Shown: positions 1 to 6,432 of the stretch, one piece after another | How the letters are laid out: each line of letters opens with the position of its first letter | Numbering within the stretch: the first letter of the stretch is position 1 | DNA from: a virus | Length of the DNA: 20,959 nt | Strand: one strand, 5' to 3' | Virus record (IMG/VR): IMGVR_UViG_3300036845_000225 | Location: 1 to 20,959 of that record | The notes under the pieces: generated by a model | Told to the model about the DNA's origin: nothing | What the model saw: only the letters and a program-made list of their open reading frames with translations | Databases searched by the model: none | Translations under genes and position numbers: made by a program

Positions 1-554
1 AACTCGGCGTCGTCGGCGTGCGCGGTGTCGTCGGGCTCGGGCTCGAGCGGCTCGAATGACTCGAGAGATTCGCTCTTGGGCTTACGCCCGCGGCGCTTGG
101 GCTTGGGCGGCTCGAGGGGCTCGGCGGACGCCTCGGCGGGCTCGCCGGCCTGCGGCGGCTCGAGGGGCTCGCCGGGCTCGCCGGGGGCGCCTGGCGCGGC
201 CTCGGGCGCCTCGGGCGCGTCGGGATCGGCCGAGAGATCCACCGCGGCGAACGCGGCGTTTAGTTCGTCTTCCAACTCGAGCGGGAGCACCGTCGCGCCC
301 GTGCGCTTTTCCAGTGAGCGGCGTATCAGCCGCTCGGCCGCCCCGAAATCCTCGGGCAAGATCGCCTCTATCCGCCTTACTCGAGCGGTGGCGATGATCT
401 CGCCGTCGTCGGTGCGCCGCGTGACCTTGGACGTGTCCACTAGGACTAGCAGAGCCCTTAGCCTATTCGGCTCGGTTATCATCGCCGAGGCCAGGGCGTT
501 TAGCCCGTTCTGGTCGCCGGACGGGAGGTTTCCGCCTAGTGCCGTACTAGCCAT
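1..554 (-). CDS. Conserved actinophage-type protein of unknown function, 3' end off the window
   Basis: The frame is open from an ATG at 554 to the left edge (184 codons seen, no stop), so the C-terminus is missing. A strong ribosome site, CAGGGGGAAA, sits just upstream of the ATG. Residues 1 to about 107 look folded, with VDTSKV at 39-44, a run of charged helix (PEDFGAAERLIRRSLEKRTG, 67-86) and an acidic stretch near 93-97. From about residue 108 it becomes a low-complexity Pro/Ala/Glu tail with repeated LEP units and a basic patch (KPKRRGRKPK, 151-160) that could bind nucleic acid. The ordered part resembles, from memory, a protein often found beside recombination genes in actinophages; its function is not known to me. 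It overlaps the upstream resolvase-like gene by 8 bases, so it is probably co-translated as the last visible gene of the early operon. Confidence 0.8.
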   Translation of the reverse strand, partial: MASTALGGNLPSGDQNGLNALASAMITEPNRLRALLVLVDTSKVTRRTDDGEIIATARVRRIEAILPEDFGAAERLIRRSLEKRTGATVLPLELEDELNAAFAAVDLSADPDAPEAPEAAPGAPGEPGEPLEPPQAGEPAEASAEPLEPPKPKRRGRKPKSESLESFEPLEPEPDDTAHADDAE

Positions 555-924
555 TTTGATTTCCCCCTGTTTCGATTGGGCGTGCTATTTCATCGGTGGT
601 GAATGGCGCCAATGGCCAGTATTTGGAATATGGCCGGTGCCATCCGGTGACCTGGCGCATTCGGAGTTTCCCGCGGCCTGGCCAGTCTGCGAGTATTGCT
701 ATTCCGCCTGCGGTGCGGGCGAGTAGGTAGAGGTCGTTTAGCCATTTGCCGCTTATCGTGGCGTCGCCGGTCTTTACCTGTATGAGTAGGAGTTGGCCGG
801 GTTTTGCGGCCCATAGGTCCGCGGGTCCGTGTGAGCCGCGTGATTCGATTACGCTGTATCCGTCTTTGCGTAGCCGGTCGGCGGTTTTCTTTTCCCGGTA
901 GACGCCTCGGGCGTATTGCGTCAT
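547..924 (-). CDS. Hjc-like Holliday junction resolvase / PD-(D/E)XK endonuclease
   Basis: A 125-residue protein with the layout of archaeal-type Hjc resolvases and small phage PD-(D/E)XK nucleases. It has an N-terminal basic helix (YREKKTADRLRKDGY, 9-23), then RGSHGPADLWA (29-39) holding the first metal-binding Asp (D36), and LLLIQVK (45-51) as the second motif. The usual Glu of E-x-K is Gln here (Q49-V-K51), a variant also known in some nuclease subfamilies. Such enzymes cut branched DNA; in a phage they would resolve recombination or replication intermediates before packaging. The RecT and exonuclease genes upstream support this role. The start overlaps the upstream gene by ATGA (921-924), and the stop lies 8 bases inside the next gene. 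A VRR-NUC-like or plain restriction-type nuclease is the main alternative. Confidence 0.8.
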   Translation of the reverse strand: MTQYARGVYREKKTADRLRKDGYSVIESRGSHGPADLWAAKPGQLLLIQVKTGDATISGKWLNDLYLLARTAGGIAILADWPGRGKLRMRQVTGWHRPYSKYWPLAPFTTDEIARPIETGGNQNG

Positions 925-1127
925 AACCGCCCCCCGATGGCGAGTGATTCCGTAAGCAGCTTCATATATGCGCGCTGAATACGGTCTGATTGCGGCGAGT
1001 TATCCGGCAGTACCGCGTTAACGCGGTGATCGCCGTTTGCGGGATGCGTGGCCAGGAATGTATGCACGTCGGGCGCCGCGCCGAACATGAGCGCGCCGCA
1101 GGTACATACCGCGCCGGTTTTCATCAT
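921..1127 (-). CDS. Small CxC-containing protein of unknown function
   Basis: A 68-residue protein that I do not recognise. The same frame stays open further upstream, but the ATG at 1127 overlaps the stop of the preceding nuclease as ATGA (1124-1127), and the longer version would lie almost wholly inside that nuclease, so the short form is chosen. It begins MMKTGAVCTCGALM, with Cys8 and Cys10, followed by His22, His28 and His34. That set could bind a metal ion, but no full zinc-finger pattern is clear. The C-terminal half is a probable helix. It is translationally linked on both sides (ATGA overlap with the nuclease before it and the resolvase after it), so it probably belongs to the recombination operon. 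It might be an accessory factor for one of the flanking nucleases, but this is only inferred from position. Confidence 0.65.
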   Translation of the reverse strand: MMKTGAVCTCGALMFGAAPDVHTFLATHPANGDHRVNAVLPDNSPQSDRIQRAYMKLLTESLAIGGRL

Positions 1128-1558
1128 CGGGCGGCCTCGGGCGGCGTGAGCGGGCGCATGGTGGTGACCGGGAACTGTATGAGCGGCTCGAGGTCGTGAG
1201 CGGCCCGCGGCCGGTGGTGCCCGCGCATGGCCACGTCCCGAGCCGGTATCAGGTCGACGGCGGCCCACTTGATACCGTCCGTGAACCGGACAACGAATAT
1301 CGCCTGGCAACCGAGGCCGGCCGAGGTGAGGTTGAGCGCGAGCCACTTGCGTACGCTGAATTTGACGGTCGGGAATCGGTCGCTTGCGATTGAGTAGCAT
1401 TTGATTTCGACTACCGCCAGGATTTTGCCGTCCCGCACCGCAAAGCGGTCTATTGGCGAGTAGCGCCCGAATTCGTGTAGCTCGCATTTCCACGCCGAGG
1501 CCAGGGCGTCGGCGACCGCTTGCTCGGCCTCACGGTCGGCGTCGGTCTGGAAACTCAT
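1124..1558 (-). CDS. Putative PD-(D/E)XK nuclease
   Basis: A 144-residue protein with a second nuclease-like core distinct from the neighbouring resolvase. An N-terminal helix carries acidic residues (DREAEQAVADAL, 8-19). It is followed by YSPIDRFAVRDGKILAVVEIKCY (33-55): D37 and the E51-x-K53 pair match the metal-binding and catalytic layout of the PD-(D/E)XK fold. A later segment, KFSVRKWLAL, resembles the helix that follows the core in VRR- or Mrr-like nucleases. The last 45 residues are basic and less ordered. The start shares ATGA with the upstream gene (1555-1558) and the stop shares ATGA with the CxC gene. It probably acts on phage DNA during recombination or on host DNA; the substrate cannot be read from the sequence. 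The fold call comes from the motif pattern alone. Confidence 0.7.
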   Translation of the reverse strand: MSFQTDADREAEQAVADALASAWKCELHEFGRYSPIDRFAVRDGKILAVVEIKCYSIASDRFPTVKFSVRKWLALNLTSAGLGCQAIFVVRFTDGIKWAAVDLIPARDVAMRGHHRPRAAHDLEPLIQFPVTTMRPLTPPEAAR

Positions 1559-1824
1559 AGCGGCCTACCGCGGGGCGGGATAACCGCGCTCGGCTCGAGC
1601 ACGGGGCGGGGCGGCTCGAGGTGGCCGGGCTCGGCGGGGTCGCCGAGGCGGGTAAGCATCTGCTTGTTGAGCGCTATGAGGCGCGTGCGGAGTGCCCGCA
1701 GGCCGCGCACCTCGGCGAGTATCTCGGCGAGCGTGTCGCCGGTGAATGCGTCGCGGTCGCCGTAGATTAGCCAGAGGTCGGCGCGCCGCTCCATTTCGGC
1801 CCATTCCTGGTCATTCATTAGCAT
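1555..1824 (-). CDS. Small acidic/helical protein of unknown function
   Basis: An 89-residue protein, not recognised. The ATG at 1824 follows a good ribosome site (AAAGGGGAAA), although the start lies 14 bases inside the RecT gene; an in-frame ATG at 1818 is an alternative. Residues 1-60 are predicted to be mostly helical (MNDQEWAEMERRADLW, then TLAEILAEVRGLRALRTRLIALNKQML), with leucine spacing that could form a short coiled coil. The last 30 residues are Pro-rich and contain the LEPP / LEPS units seen throughout this genome. Its position, just after RecT and coupled to the next nuclease by an ATGA overlap, suggests a small partner in the recombination or replication module. No catalytic motif is visible. 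Confidence 0.7.
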   Translation of the reverse strand: MLMNDQEWAEMERRADLWLIYGDRDAFTGDTLAEILAEVRGLRALRTRLIALNKQMLTRLGDPAEPGHLEPPRPVLEPSAVIPPRGRPL

Positions 1825-2983
1825 TGCTGTTTCCCCTTTCTTCTTTGGCGAGTGCGGTTAGCCGGTCGATGACGTTTGATGCTTCGCCGACCATTAGTTC
1901 CCGTGTGCTGCCTATGTCCCGGCCGAGCCAGGCACTCATTACCGCTAGCGCCTCATTGCGGTCGGTTAGGTTGCATTCGCGCAATAGGACGTGGAGGCGG
2001 GCTAGCTGTGGTTTGGTGATCGGCTCGAGCGCGGGCGCGATGGGCTCGCCGGGCTCGAGCGTGTCGGCGGCGGCCGGGCTCGAGCCGTGCGACGGCGGGG
2101 CGGCCTCGGCGGGCGGGCGAAACAGCGCCTCGGCGGCCCGTGGCGGCCCGCTGTCGGCCTCGGCCTCGGCCGGCGGGTGATCAGCCGCCCATTGATCGAT
2201 CGGGCCGCCATCGGCCGGGAGCGTGCTAGACCAGTCGGGCGCGTCGTAGGGCGGGCCGCCGGGTACCACGGTCGCCGGGGCGGGCGGCCCGGCCGGGAGC
2301 GCGGCCCGCGGGGCGGCGGTGCGGCGCCTGGCGGTGGCGGGCTTGGGCGCCTCGGGCGCGCCGGGCTCGAGCATGGCGGGCGCGGCGCCTAGCTCGCCGA
2401 GGTCGCCGTCCACCTCCTCGGCGATCATCGGTAGGCCGAGCATCGCGTCGGCGGCGATCCACCGCGCTACCTCGGCGGTAGCGCGGGCCACAAGCATCGC
2501 TTGCGGTTGCCGGCGCCATTGCCCATCGGGCGGGCCAGGGAACACGCCGAGTTTCTTAGCCCGGTCGATAGTCCACGTGGATTCCTGCCATTCGGTGCTA
2601 CCGGCGCGGCAACCGCGGACCCGAGCGCGGGTTTCGGTCGTTTCGGTAACGACGATTTGGTGCCCGTGGGAGAGCAGCAGAGCCCGCAGGCCCACCGCCC
2701 GCAGGGCGGGGGTCTGGCGGATCACGTCGATTACCCGCAATGACGCCATCGGCCGGAAACCCAACTCTTGCCCGGTGAGCAGAGCGGCGGTCACGGTGGC
2801 GACGGTCGATTCGAAATCGAGTTGCCGCGGTTGGTTCCCGCTCGCCGGTAGCCACCTGCGGAGCGTGTCCGGAATGAACGCGGTAGGCGCCAGGGACCGT
2901 GCGATTCCGGCGGCGGCCTCGGCCTCAACCGCCCACGATTGGAGCGTGGCCAGCTCATGACCTACGCTTGTTTTTGTAACCAT
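1811..2983 (-). CDS. recT: RecT-family single-strand annealing recombinase
   Basis: A 390-residue protein. Residues 1 to about 210 have RecT features: an N-terminal helical region, TGQELGFRPM (70-79) followed by SLRVIDVI, a central beta-rich part (GHQIVVTETTETRARVRGC), a WxxSTWTIDRAKKLG motif, and the helix ATAEVARWIAADAMLGLPM near 190. In the family this domain coats single-stranded DNA left by a partner exonuclease and anneals it to complementary strands. A long Pro/Ala-rich linker (about 215-320) with LEP units leads to a C-terminal helical domain (QLARLHVLLRECNLTDRNE to the end) of the type often attached to actinophage recombination proteins. The start has a good ribosome site (GAGGGTG). 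The exonuclease gene lies 79 bases upstream, the expected partner. The linker is unusually long compared with the roughly 270-residue classical RecT. Confidence 0.85.
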   Translation of the reverse strand: MVTKTSVGHELATLQSWAVEAEAAAGIARSLAPTAFIPDTLRRWLPASGNQPRQLDFESTVATVTAALLTGQELGFRPMASLRVIDVIRQTPALRAVGLRALLLSHGHQIVVTETTETRARVRGCRAGSTEWQESTWTIDRAKKLGVFPGPPDGQWRRQPQAMLVARATAEVARWIAADAMLGLPMIAEEVDGDLGELGAAPAMLEPGAPEAPKPATARRRTAAPRAALPAGPPAPATVVPGGPPYDAPDWSSTLPADGGPIDQWAADHPPAEAEADSGPPRAAEALFRPPAEAAPPSHGSSPAAADTLEPGEPIAPALEPITKPQLARLHVLLRECNLTDRNEALAVMSAWLGRDIGSTRELMVGEASNVIDRLTALAKEERGNSNANE

Positions 2984-3030
2984 GTGATCACCCTCAGTGA
3001 TGGGTTTTGAGCGTGGTTTAGTACGGGTTG

Positions 3031-3059
3031 CGGGGCGGGCCAGGGCAGGGTCCGCCCCG
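3031..3059. other. 8-bp hairpin between exonuclease and recT
   Basis: CGGGGCGG (3031-3038) pairs perfectly with CCGCCCCG (3052-3059) around a 13-base loop. On the minus strand it begins 4 bases after the exonuclease stop codon and lies upstream of recT. There is no T-run. It may weaken read-through, protect a processed mRNA end, or simply reflect GC-rich spacing. Confidence 0.35.
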
Positions 3060-3062
3060 GTG

Positions 3063-3908
3063 TTACCTCGGCGCGGCGGCGGCGGCGATCTGCGCGGGCG
3101 GCATGATCGCCTCGCCGATCCACTCGCCGAGGTCGTCGTCGTTGTGGCAGAGGTAGGCCAGGTGCCGGAAGTAGCGCCATACCGCGTCGGTGTTGGCGGT
3201 GGGCCGCAGATCCCACCCGTCGCCGCGGACGTGAACCGCCCCCGTGTATTCGACCTTGAGCCAGGACATAGGGCGTTCTTCGCCGGTTTCCGGGTCTATG
3301 AATATCTCGGCGTGCTCATAGCCGCAGAGCTGCAATGCGGTTTCGGCGAATATGCCCGAGCGGCTCGTTTTGACGTCGAGTAGCCACCGCCCCGCGGGGA
3401 TGATCTCACCCGCCCACATAAGCGGCGGTAGGTCGGCGATGATGTCGAGTGTCCCGCAGTAGCGCTCTGTCCGGTTGGCGACGATTAGCTCAACCGCCAC
3501 GATGACCGGCGTGCATCGGTCGAGGAAATCGCAGTAGCTGTCGACGTGGCCGCGTAGTTCCTCGGGCACGTCCACGGTTTCCCCGGCGATCATCGCGGCG
3601 CCGAGCCGGTGAACTTGCGTCCCCCGTTTGGCGGCGGCGTCCTTATCCTCATAGCGGGCGCCGCGCATCTTGGCTAGCCGCTTTGCGGGCGGGAGTTTGG
3701 CCAGGGCAGCCCAGTTGTCTAGGGCATAATCGGCGGTTGAGTTGCCCGCCCAGTTGATCAGCCCGTCTTTCGGGGCGTACCCGCATATTTTCGTGACGCC
3801 GGGTACTTTCTGCCCGTCGATGCGGTAACCGTGGCCTCGGCCGTAGTTGCGCCGCTTGACGCCGGTCTCGGGCGGGGCGGCCTCGGCGAGCACGTCGGGC
3901 GCGCTCAT
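3063..3908 (-). CDS. QxxxY-type (RecB/Cas4-like) PD-(D/E)XK exonuclease, RecT partner
   Basis: A 281-residue protein with all motifs of the RecB/Cas4-like exonuclease branch: KRGTQVH (94-100) before the core, GTLD with D155, LLDVKTS with D178 and K180 as the D-x-K pair, then Q193-L-C-G-Y197 as the QxxxY motif. In the family these residues bind metal and degrade one DNA strand to leave a 3' tail, which RecT then anneals. The frame extends 16 codons upstream, but the ATG at 3908 is preferred: it follows GAGGTG and overlaps the previous stop as ATGA (3905-3908), while the extension is a run of Arg/Ala shadowing the neighbour. The gene sits directly before recT, the classic phage pairing. No four-Cys iron-sulphur cluster of Cas4 type is obvious. 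Confidence 0.88.
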   Translation of the reverse strand: MSAPDVLAEAAPPETGVKRRNYGRGHGYRIDGQKVPGVTKICGYAPKDGLINWAGNSTADYALDNWAALAKLPPAKRLAKMRGARYEDKDAAAKRGTQVHRLGAAMIAGETVDVPEELRGHVDSYCDFLDRCTPVIVAVELIVANRTERYCGTLDIIADLPPLMWAGEIIPAGRWLLDVKTSRSGIFAETALQLCGYEHAEIFIDPETGEERPMSWLKVEYTGAVHVRGDGWDLRPTANTDAVWRYFRHLAYLCHNDDDLGEWIGEAIMPPAQIAAAAAPR

Positions 3909-4141
3909 TCGGGCACCTCGGGCGGCTCGGGCTCGAGCGGCTCGGCGTGAGCGCACGCTACGCCGCGGAAATCGGCGAGCGGCGCCAGGCGGGCGCGTTG
4001 CTCGGGCCGCAGGGCGGGCGCGGCGGCGAGTAGCCGCCTGATGATCCGGTCGGCCTCGGCGCGCCTGGCGGCCCGCCGCACCTCGGCGATACGCCGGGCG
4101 CGGGCCGAGCGGGCGGCGCGGGCGGTCGGCCCGGCGCTCAT
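3905..4141 (-). CDS. Small basic Arg/Ala-rich protein, unknown
   Basis: A 78-residue protein, not recognised. Residues 1-50 are strongly basic and helical (repeated RAAR, RARR, RRAARRAEADRIIRRLLAAAP), which suggests contact with nucleic acid or with an acidic partner. The C-terminus is acidic and Pro-rich (EPLEPEPPEVPE), again with the LEP unit common in this genome. The start overlaps the Xre gene stop as ATGA (4138-4141), and the stop overlaps the exonuclease start in the same way, so it is part of one coupled transcript. Its composition is close to what any GC-rich frame would give, so the overlaps on both sides are the main support. It could be a DNA-binding accessory protein of the early operon. 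Confidence 0.6.
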   Translation of the reverse strand: MSAGPTARAARSARARRIAEVRRAARRAEADRIIRRLLAAAPALRPEQRARLAPLADFRGVACAHAEPLEPEPPEVPE

Positions 4142-4359
4142 GATGCGGCCTCGAGCGGGCCGAACAGTTCGGCCATGCTCGTTTCGTAGACCGCGGCTAG
4201 CCGCTCGAGGACGCCGAGGCTCGGCACTTTGGTGCCCGCTTCCAGAGCGCGCAGGTAGGGATATGAGATGTCTGCGCGTGCGGCGGCCTCGGTGGCCCGT
4301 AGGCCGGCTCTGTGGCGCGCGTCGCGCAATCGTTGATTCAGACTCGTTTGGGCAGACAT
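4138..4359 (-). CDS. Xre-family helix-turn-helix regulator
   Basis: A 73-residue protein made almost entirely of one Cro/C1-type helix-turn-helix domain: LNQRLRDARHRAGLRATEAAARADISYPYLRALEAGTKVPSLGVLERLAAVYETSMAELF. The turn, the SYPYLRALEAG recognition part and the closing helices match the family well. Such proteins bind operator DNA as dimers and act as phage repressors or as early-operon regulators. No dimerisation or cleavage domain is present, so it is short for a LexA-like repressor. A ribosome site (CGGGAG) lies 8 bases before the ATG. It is the first gene of the leftward early operon, directly downstream of four tandem repeats with internal dyads (4411-4548), which are likely binding sites for it or another regulator. 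It could be the immunity repressor, a Cro-like antagonist, or an excision regulator. Confidence 0.88.
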   Translation of the reverse strand: MSAQTSLNQRLRDARHRAGLRATEAAARADISYPYLRALEAGTKVPSLGVLERLAAVYETSMAELFGPLEAAS

Positions 4360-4410
4360 TTAGCCGCTCCCGTTTGGTTTGGTGCGTGGCGTTGTGTGTG
4401 CCCGGTGGTG

Positions 4411-4548
4411 GTTTAGAGCCGCCCCCCGGCGCGGCCTACGGGATTGCTTAGAGCCGCTCCCGGCGCGGCCTGCGAGGGTTGTTTAGAGCCGCCCCCCGGC
4501 GCGGCCTACGGGATAATTTTCCGCCGCTCCCGGCGCGGCGCCTTGCGT
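4411..4548. repeat. Four tandem ~35-bp repeats with internal dyads, operator-like
   Basis: Four units start near 4411, 4447, 4481 and 4517. Units 1 (4411-4444) and 3 (4481-4514) are identical over 34 bases; units 2 and 4 are diverged. The order alternates CCCCCC-type and CTCCC-type cores, so the array looks like a duplicated 70-bp block. Each unit holds a dyad, GCCGC...GCGGC. On the minus strand three of the units end in a sequence like the xre ribosome site (GGGAGCGGC followed by TAAA). The array fills the gap between the integrase-unit terminator and xre. The best reading is an operator array or structured leader for the early operon. It is not a CRISPR array because there are no distinct spacers. 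Confidence 0.7.
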
Positions 4549-4557
4549 CCCCCATAT

Positions 4558-4599
4558 AAGTTGTGCCCCGCGGGGAAGTCTCCCCACGGGGCGCAACTT
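4558..4599 (-). terminator. Strong hairpin terminator of the integrase unit
   Basis: Nineteen-base arms (4558-4576 and 4581-4599) surround a 4-base loop. Seventeen positions pair as Watson-Crick; of the other two, one forms a G-U pair on either strand. It lies 16 bases after the stop of the small membrane protein gene that follows the integrase. There is no long T-run on the minus-strand side, which is common for high-GC terminators. It separates the integrase unit from the xre control region. Confidence 0.75.
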
Positions 4600-4615
4600 T
4601 CACACCTATCTATTT

Positions 4616-4735
4616 TCAGAGCACCGCGGCGGCCTCACAGACTAGCCAGGCCAGGCCGAGCAGCGCGCCCGCCATCGCCAGGCCGAGGCCGAGCGCGACC
4701 ACTACACAGCACGCGCACGACAAGGCGTAATTCAT
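4616..4735 (-). CDS. Small single-span membrane protein coupled to the integrase
   Basis: A 39-residue reading frame, easily missed because of its size. It has a perfect ribosome site, GGAGGTAA, which overlaps the integrase stop codon; the ATG is 5 bases after that stop, so translation is probably coupled. The protein begins MNYALSCACC, followed by an uninterrupted hydrophobic stretch (about 11-33: VVVALGLGL, AMAGALLGL, AWLVC) and a short AAAVL end. This is one clear membrane span. Cys7, Cys9, Cys10 and Cys33 are notable. A hairpin terminator follows 16 bases later, so it forms a two-gene unit with the integrase. I recognise no family. Possible roles include superinfection exclusion, a small holin-like or toxin-like peptide, or a lysogeny-expressed membrane factor; all are inference from size and location. 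Confidence 0.65.
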   Translation of the reverse strand: MNYALSCACCVVVALGLGLAMAGALLGLAWLVCEAAAVL

Positions 4736-4740
4736 CGCGG

Positions 4741-6351
4741 TTACCTCCAAGTCACCTCAATAGCGGACGGGTTGAAATGCGCCCCCCGCTTAACCGGCAT
4801 TATCCGGATACGGCTGATCAGCAGTTGCACGATTGCCCGCCGCCGCGCCATCGATGCGGCGGCCCATACCTCGGCGGCCGGGTTGCCTCGGAACTCGGCG
4901 AGCGGGTCGGGCGCGTCGGCGGTGGCCAGTAGCCGGTCGATTTCCTCGAGCCGCTCGGCGATGGCTCGGCGGCCCGCCAACAGGTCGTCGGCGTCCAAGT
5001 CGCCGCGCACGTGCATTTGCACTAGCGAACGCTTGCGCTCGGCGAGCTTGCGCGCCTCGGCGCGCAGCTTGGGCGCGTTCACGTGCGCCGCGGTGGCGGG
5101 CCGCATCAGGTCGGCGGCGTCGGGCTCGCCGAGGCGGGCGACGACTAGCTGCGCGATGAATTCGTCCACGCCCGCGGGCGGCCCCTCGAGTTGCCCCGCA
5201 TCGCCGATCACGCGGCCAACGTGCCCGCACTCGGCGCCGATGTAGCGGGGCGCGCCGCGCCTGGCGCTCCCGTTCGCGCGGACGGGCTTACCGCACGTCC
5301 CGCACTCGGCGAACACGGACACTAGCCACCGCGGGATATTGCCGGTCACGGTGGTGCGGCGGGAATCGGTGAGAAAGTCGCGTAGCCGCTCCCACCGCTC
5401 ACGCGGGATGATCGCGGGCCAGGGCGCCGTCAGGTAGCCGCCTATCCCATCGGGCACTAGCCCGGCGATGGCGGGCTTTAGCAGCACCTCACGAATACCG
5501 AGCGACGTCCACGCCGTGCCGGTAACGGTCGGCACGGCGGCGGCCCGCAGGCCGGCCGCGATTACCCGCAGGGACAGGCCGCGGTCGAGTAGGTCGGCGG
5601 CGGCGGTTGTCAAAACCTCGGCCTCGGCGTCCACGATCAGTAGCGTGCGGTGGTATTTCGCCGACTTGGGGTCGGGGGTGAAACCGTAGGGGCGCCGGCC
5701 GCCCCCGTAGGATTGCCCGCGGTAACGGGCTCGGGCGGCGGTTACCCGGCGGGCGGTATCGGCCGAGGACTTATTGGCGACGTTGGCGAGCATCCTGCAC
5801 ATAAACCTTTCATCGGGCGTACCGCCATTGGTGAGGTTGAGCGAACCGGACAGAGACCGGACGTTGGCGCCGGCCATTTCCACGCCGTCTAGCAAATCCT
5901 CACCGTCGCGCGGTTGCCGCAACAGGCGGTCTAGGTCTTCCACTAGCACCATGGTCACGCCCGTGCGGGCCGCGGGCTTAATCATCTCGAGCACCTTACG
6001 GAAACCGGGGCGCACGGTGCGCAGTGCTATATCCCCGTTGGGAAGCGTGATCTTGCGCCGCTTGAATGCCGAGGCCGGGCGTAGGTTTCCCTCTGCGGCG
6101 CCGGGCGCCAGGTCGTTTTCTACGATCACCGCGGCTACCCGCACGCCGAGGCGGGCGGCGTATGCGCGCATGGTTTCCTCTCGGCCGGCTAGCGATTCCT
6201 CATGCCGCAGGTCCGACAGCCGCAGGTAGATAACCGCCCATACCTCGAGCGGCTCGAGCCGGGCGGGCGCCTCGGCCACGCCGAGCGCGGCGGCGGCCTC
6301 GGCGAGCCCCTCGAGCCCGGCGGCGTGGCGGGTGATGGTTGCGTTGCTCAT
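4741..6351 (-). CDS. int: Large serine recombinase (phage integrase)
   Basis: A 536-residue protein with the full large-serine-integrase layout. The catalytic domain (about 37-195) has YLRLSD with nucleophile S46 and DLDRLLR (139-145) with the active-site arginines. It carries the insert FKRRKITLPNGD with TVRPGF (96-117) that I associate with actinophage members. YGGGRRPYGF (215-224) opens the recombinase domain. A zinc ribbon follows with C350, C353, C375 and H377, then a charged coiled-coil region (about 430-490) and a short C-terminal tail. It inserts phage DNA at attP into host attB, and excises it together with a directionality factor. The first 36 residues are an Ala-rich extension. The ribosome site is AGGGGAAA. 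Upstream lie two inverted 12-mers flanking a -10-like element (6388-6428) and a 42-bp dyad (6433-6474); downstream is a coupled membrane peptide. Confidence 0.95.
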   Translation of the reverse strand: MSNATITRHAAGLEGLAEAAAALGVAEAPARLEPLEVWAVIYLRLSDLRHEESLAGREETMRAYAARLGVRVAAVIVENDLAPGAAEGNLRPASAFKRRKITLPNGDIALRTVRPGFRKVLEMIKPAARTGVTMVLVEDLDRLLRQPRDGEDLLDGVEMAGANVRSLSGSLNLTNGGTPDERFMCRMLANVANKSSADTARRVTAARARYRGQSYGGGRRPYGFTPDPKSAKYHRTLLIVDAEAEVLTTAAADLLDRGLSLRVIAAGLRAAAVPTVTGTAWTSLGIREVLLKPAIAGLVPDGIGGYLTAPWPAIIPRERWERLRDFLTDSRRTTVTGNIPRWLVSVFAECGTCGKPVRANGSARRGAPRYIGAECGHVGRVIGDAGQLEGPPAGVDEFIAQLVVARLGEPDAADLMRPATAAHVNAPKLRAEARKLAERKRSLVQMHVRGDLDADDLLAGRRAIAERLEEIDRLLATADAPDPLAEFRGNPAAEVWAAASMARRRAIVQLLISRIRIMPVKRGAHFNPSAIEVTWR

Positions 6352-6387
6352 GTGTTTCCCCTAGCGTGCGTTGCGGGTGGTAGTCAG

Positions 6388-6428
6388 TGCGCCGGGGGGT
6401 GCAGGTGTTATACCCGCCCCCCGGCGCA
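6388..6428 (-). promoter_or_regulatory. Inverted 12-mers flanking a -10-like box upstream of int
   Basis: TGCGCCGGGGGG (6388-6399) and its exact complement (6417-6428) surround 17 bases that contain TATAAC on the minus strand (6407-6412), a plausible -10 box for the integrase. The matching -35 is poor. The 11-mer inside each arm is also found in two of the tandem repeats upstream of xre (4422-4432 and 4492-4502). A repressor bound here would cover the integrase promoter. Confidence 0.5.
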
Positions 6429-6432
6429 TGTA

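Noticed and set aside
25-726. Plus-strand 233-residue Ser/Gly-rich frame
   Set aside because: It is opposite two convincing minus-strand genes, has low-complexity composition and no ribosome site.
921-1493. A longer 190-residue minus-strand frame ending at 921
   Set aside because: Its first two thirds lie inside the nuclease gene and are Arg/Pro-rich shadow. The ATG at 1127 with ATGA coupling fits better.
4411-4550. CRISPR array
   Set aside because: The units are near-contiguous and themselves make up the whole period. There are no unique spacers and no cas genes; the Cas4-like fold belongs to the RecT partner.
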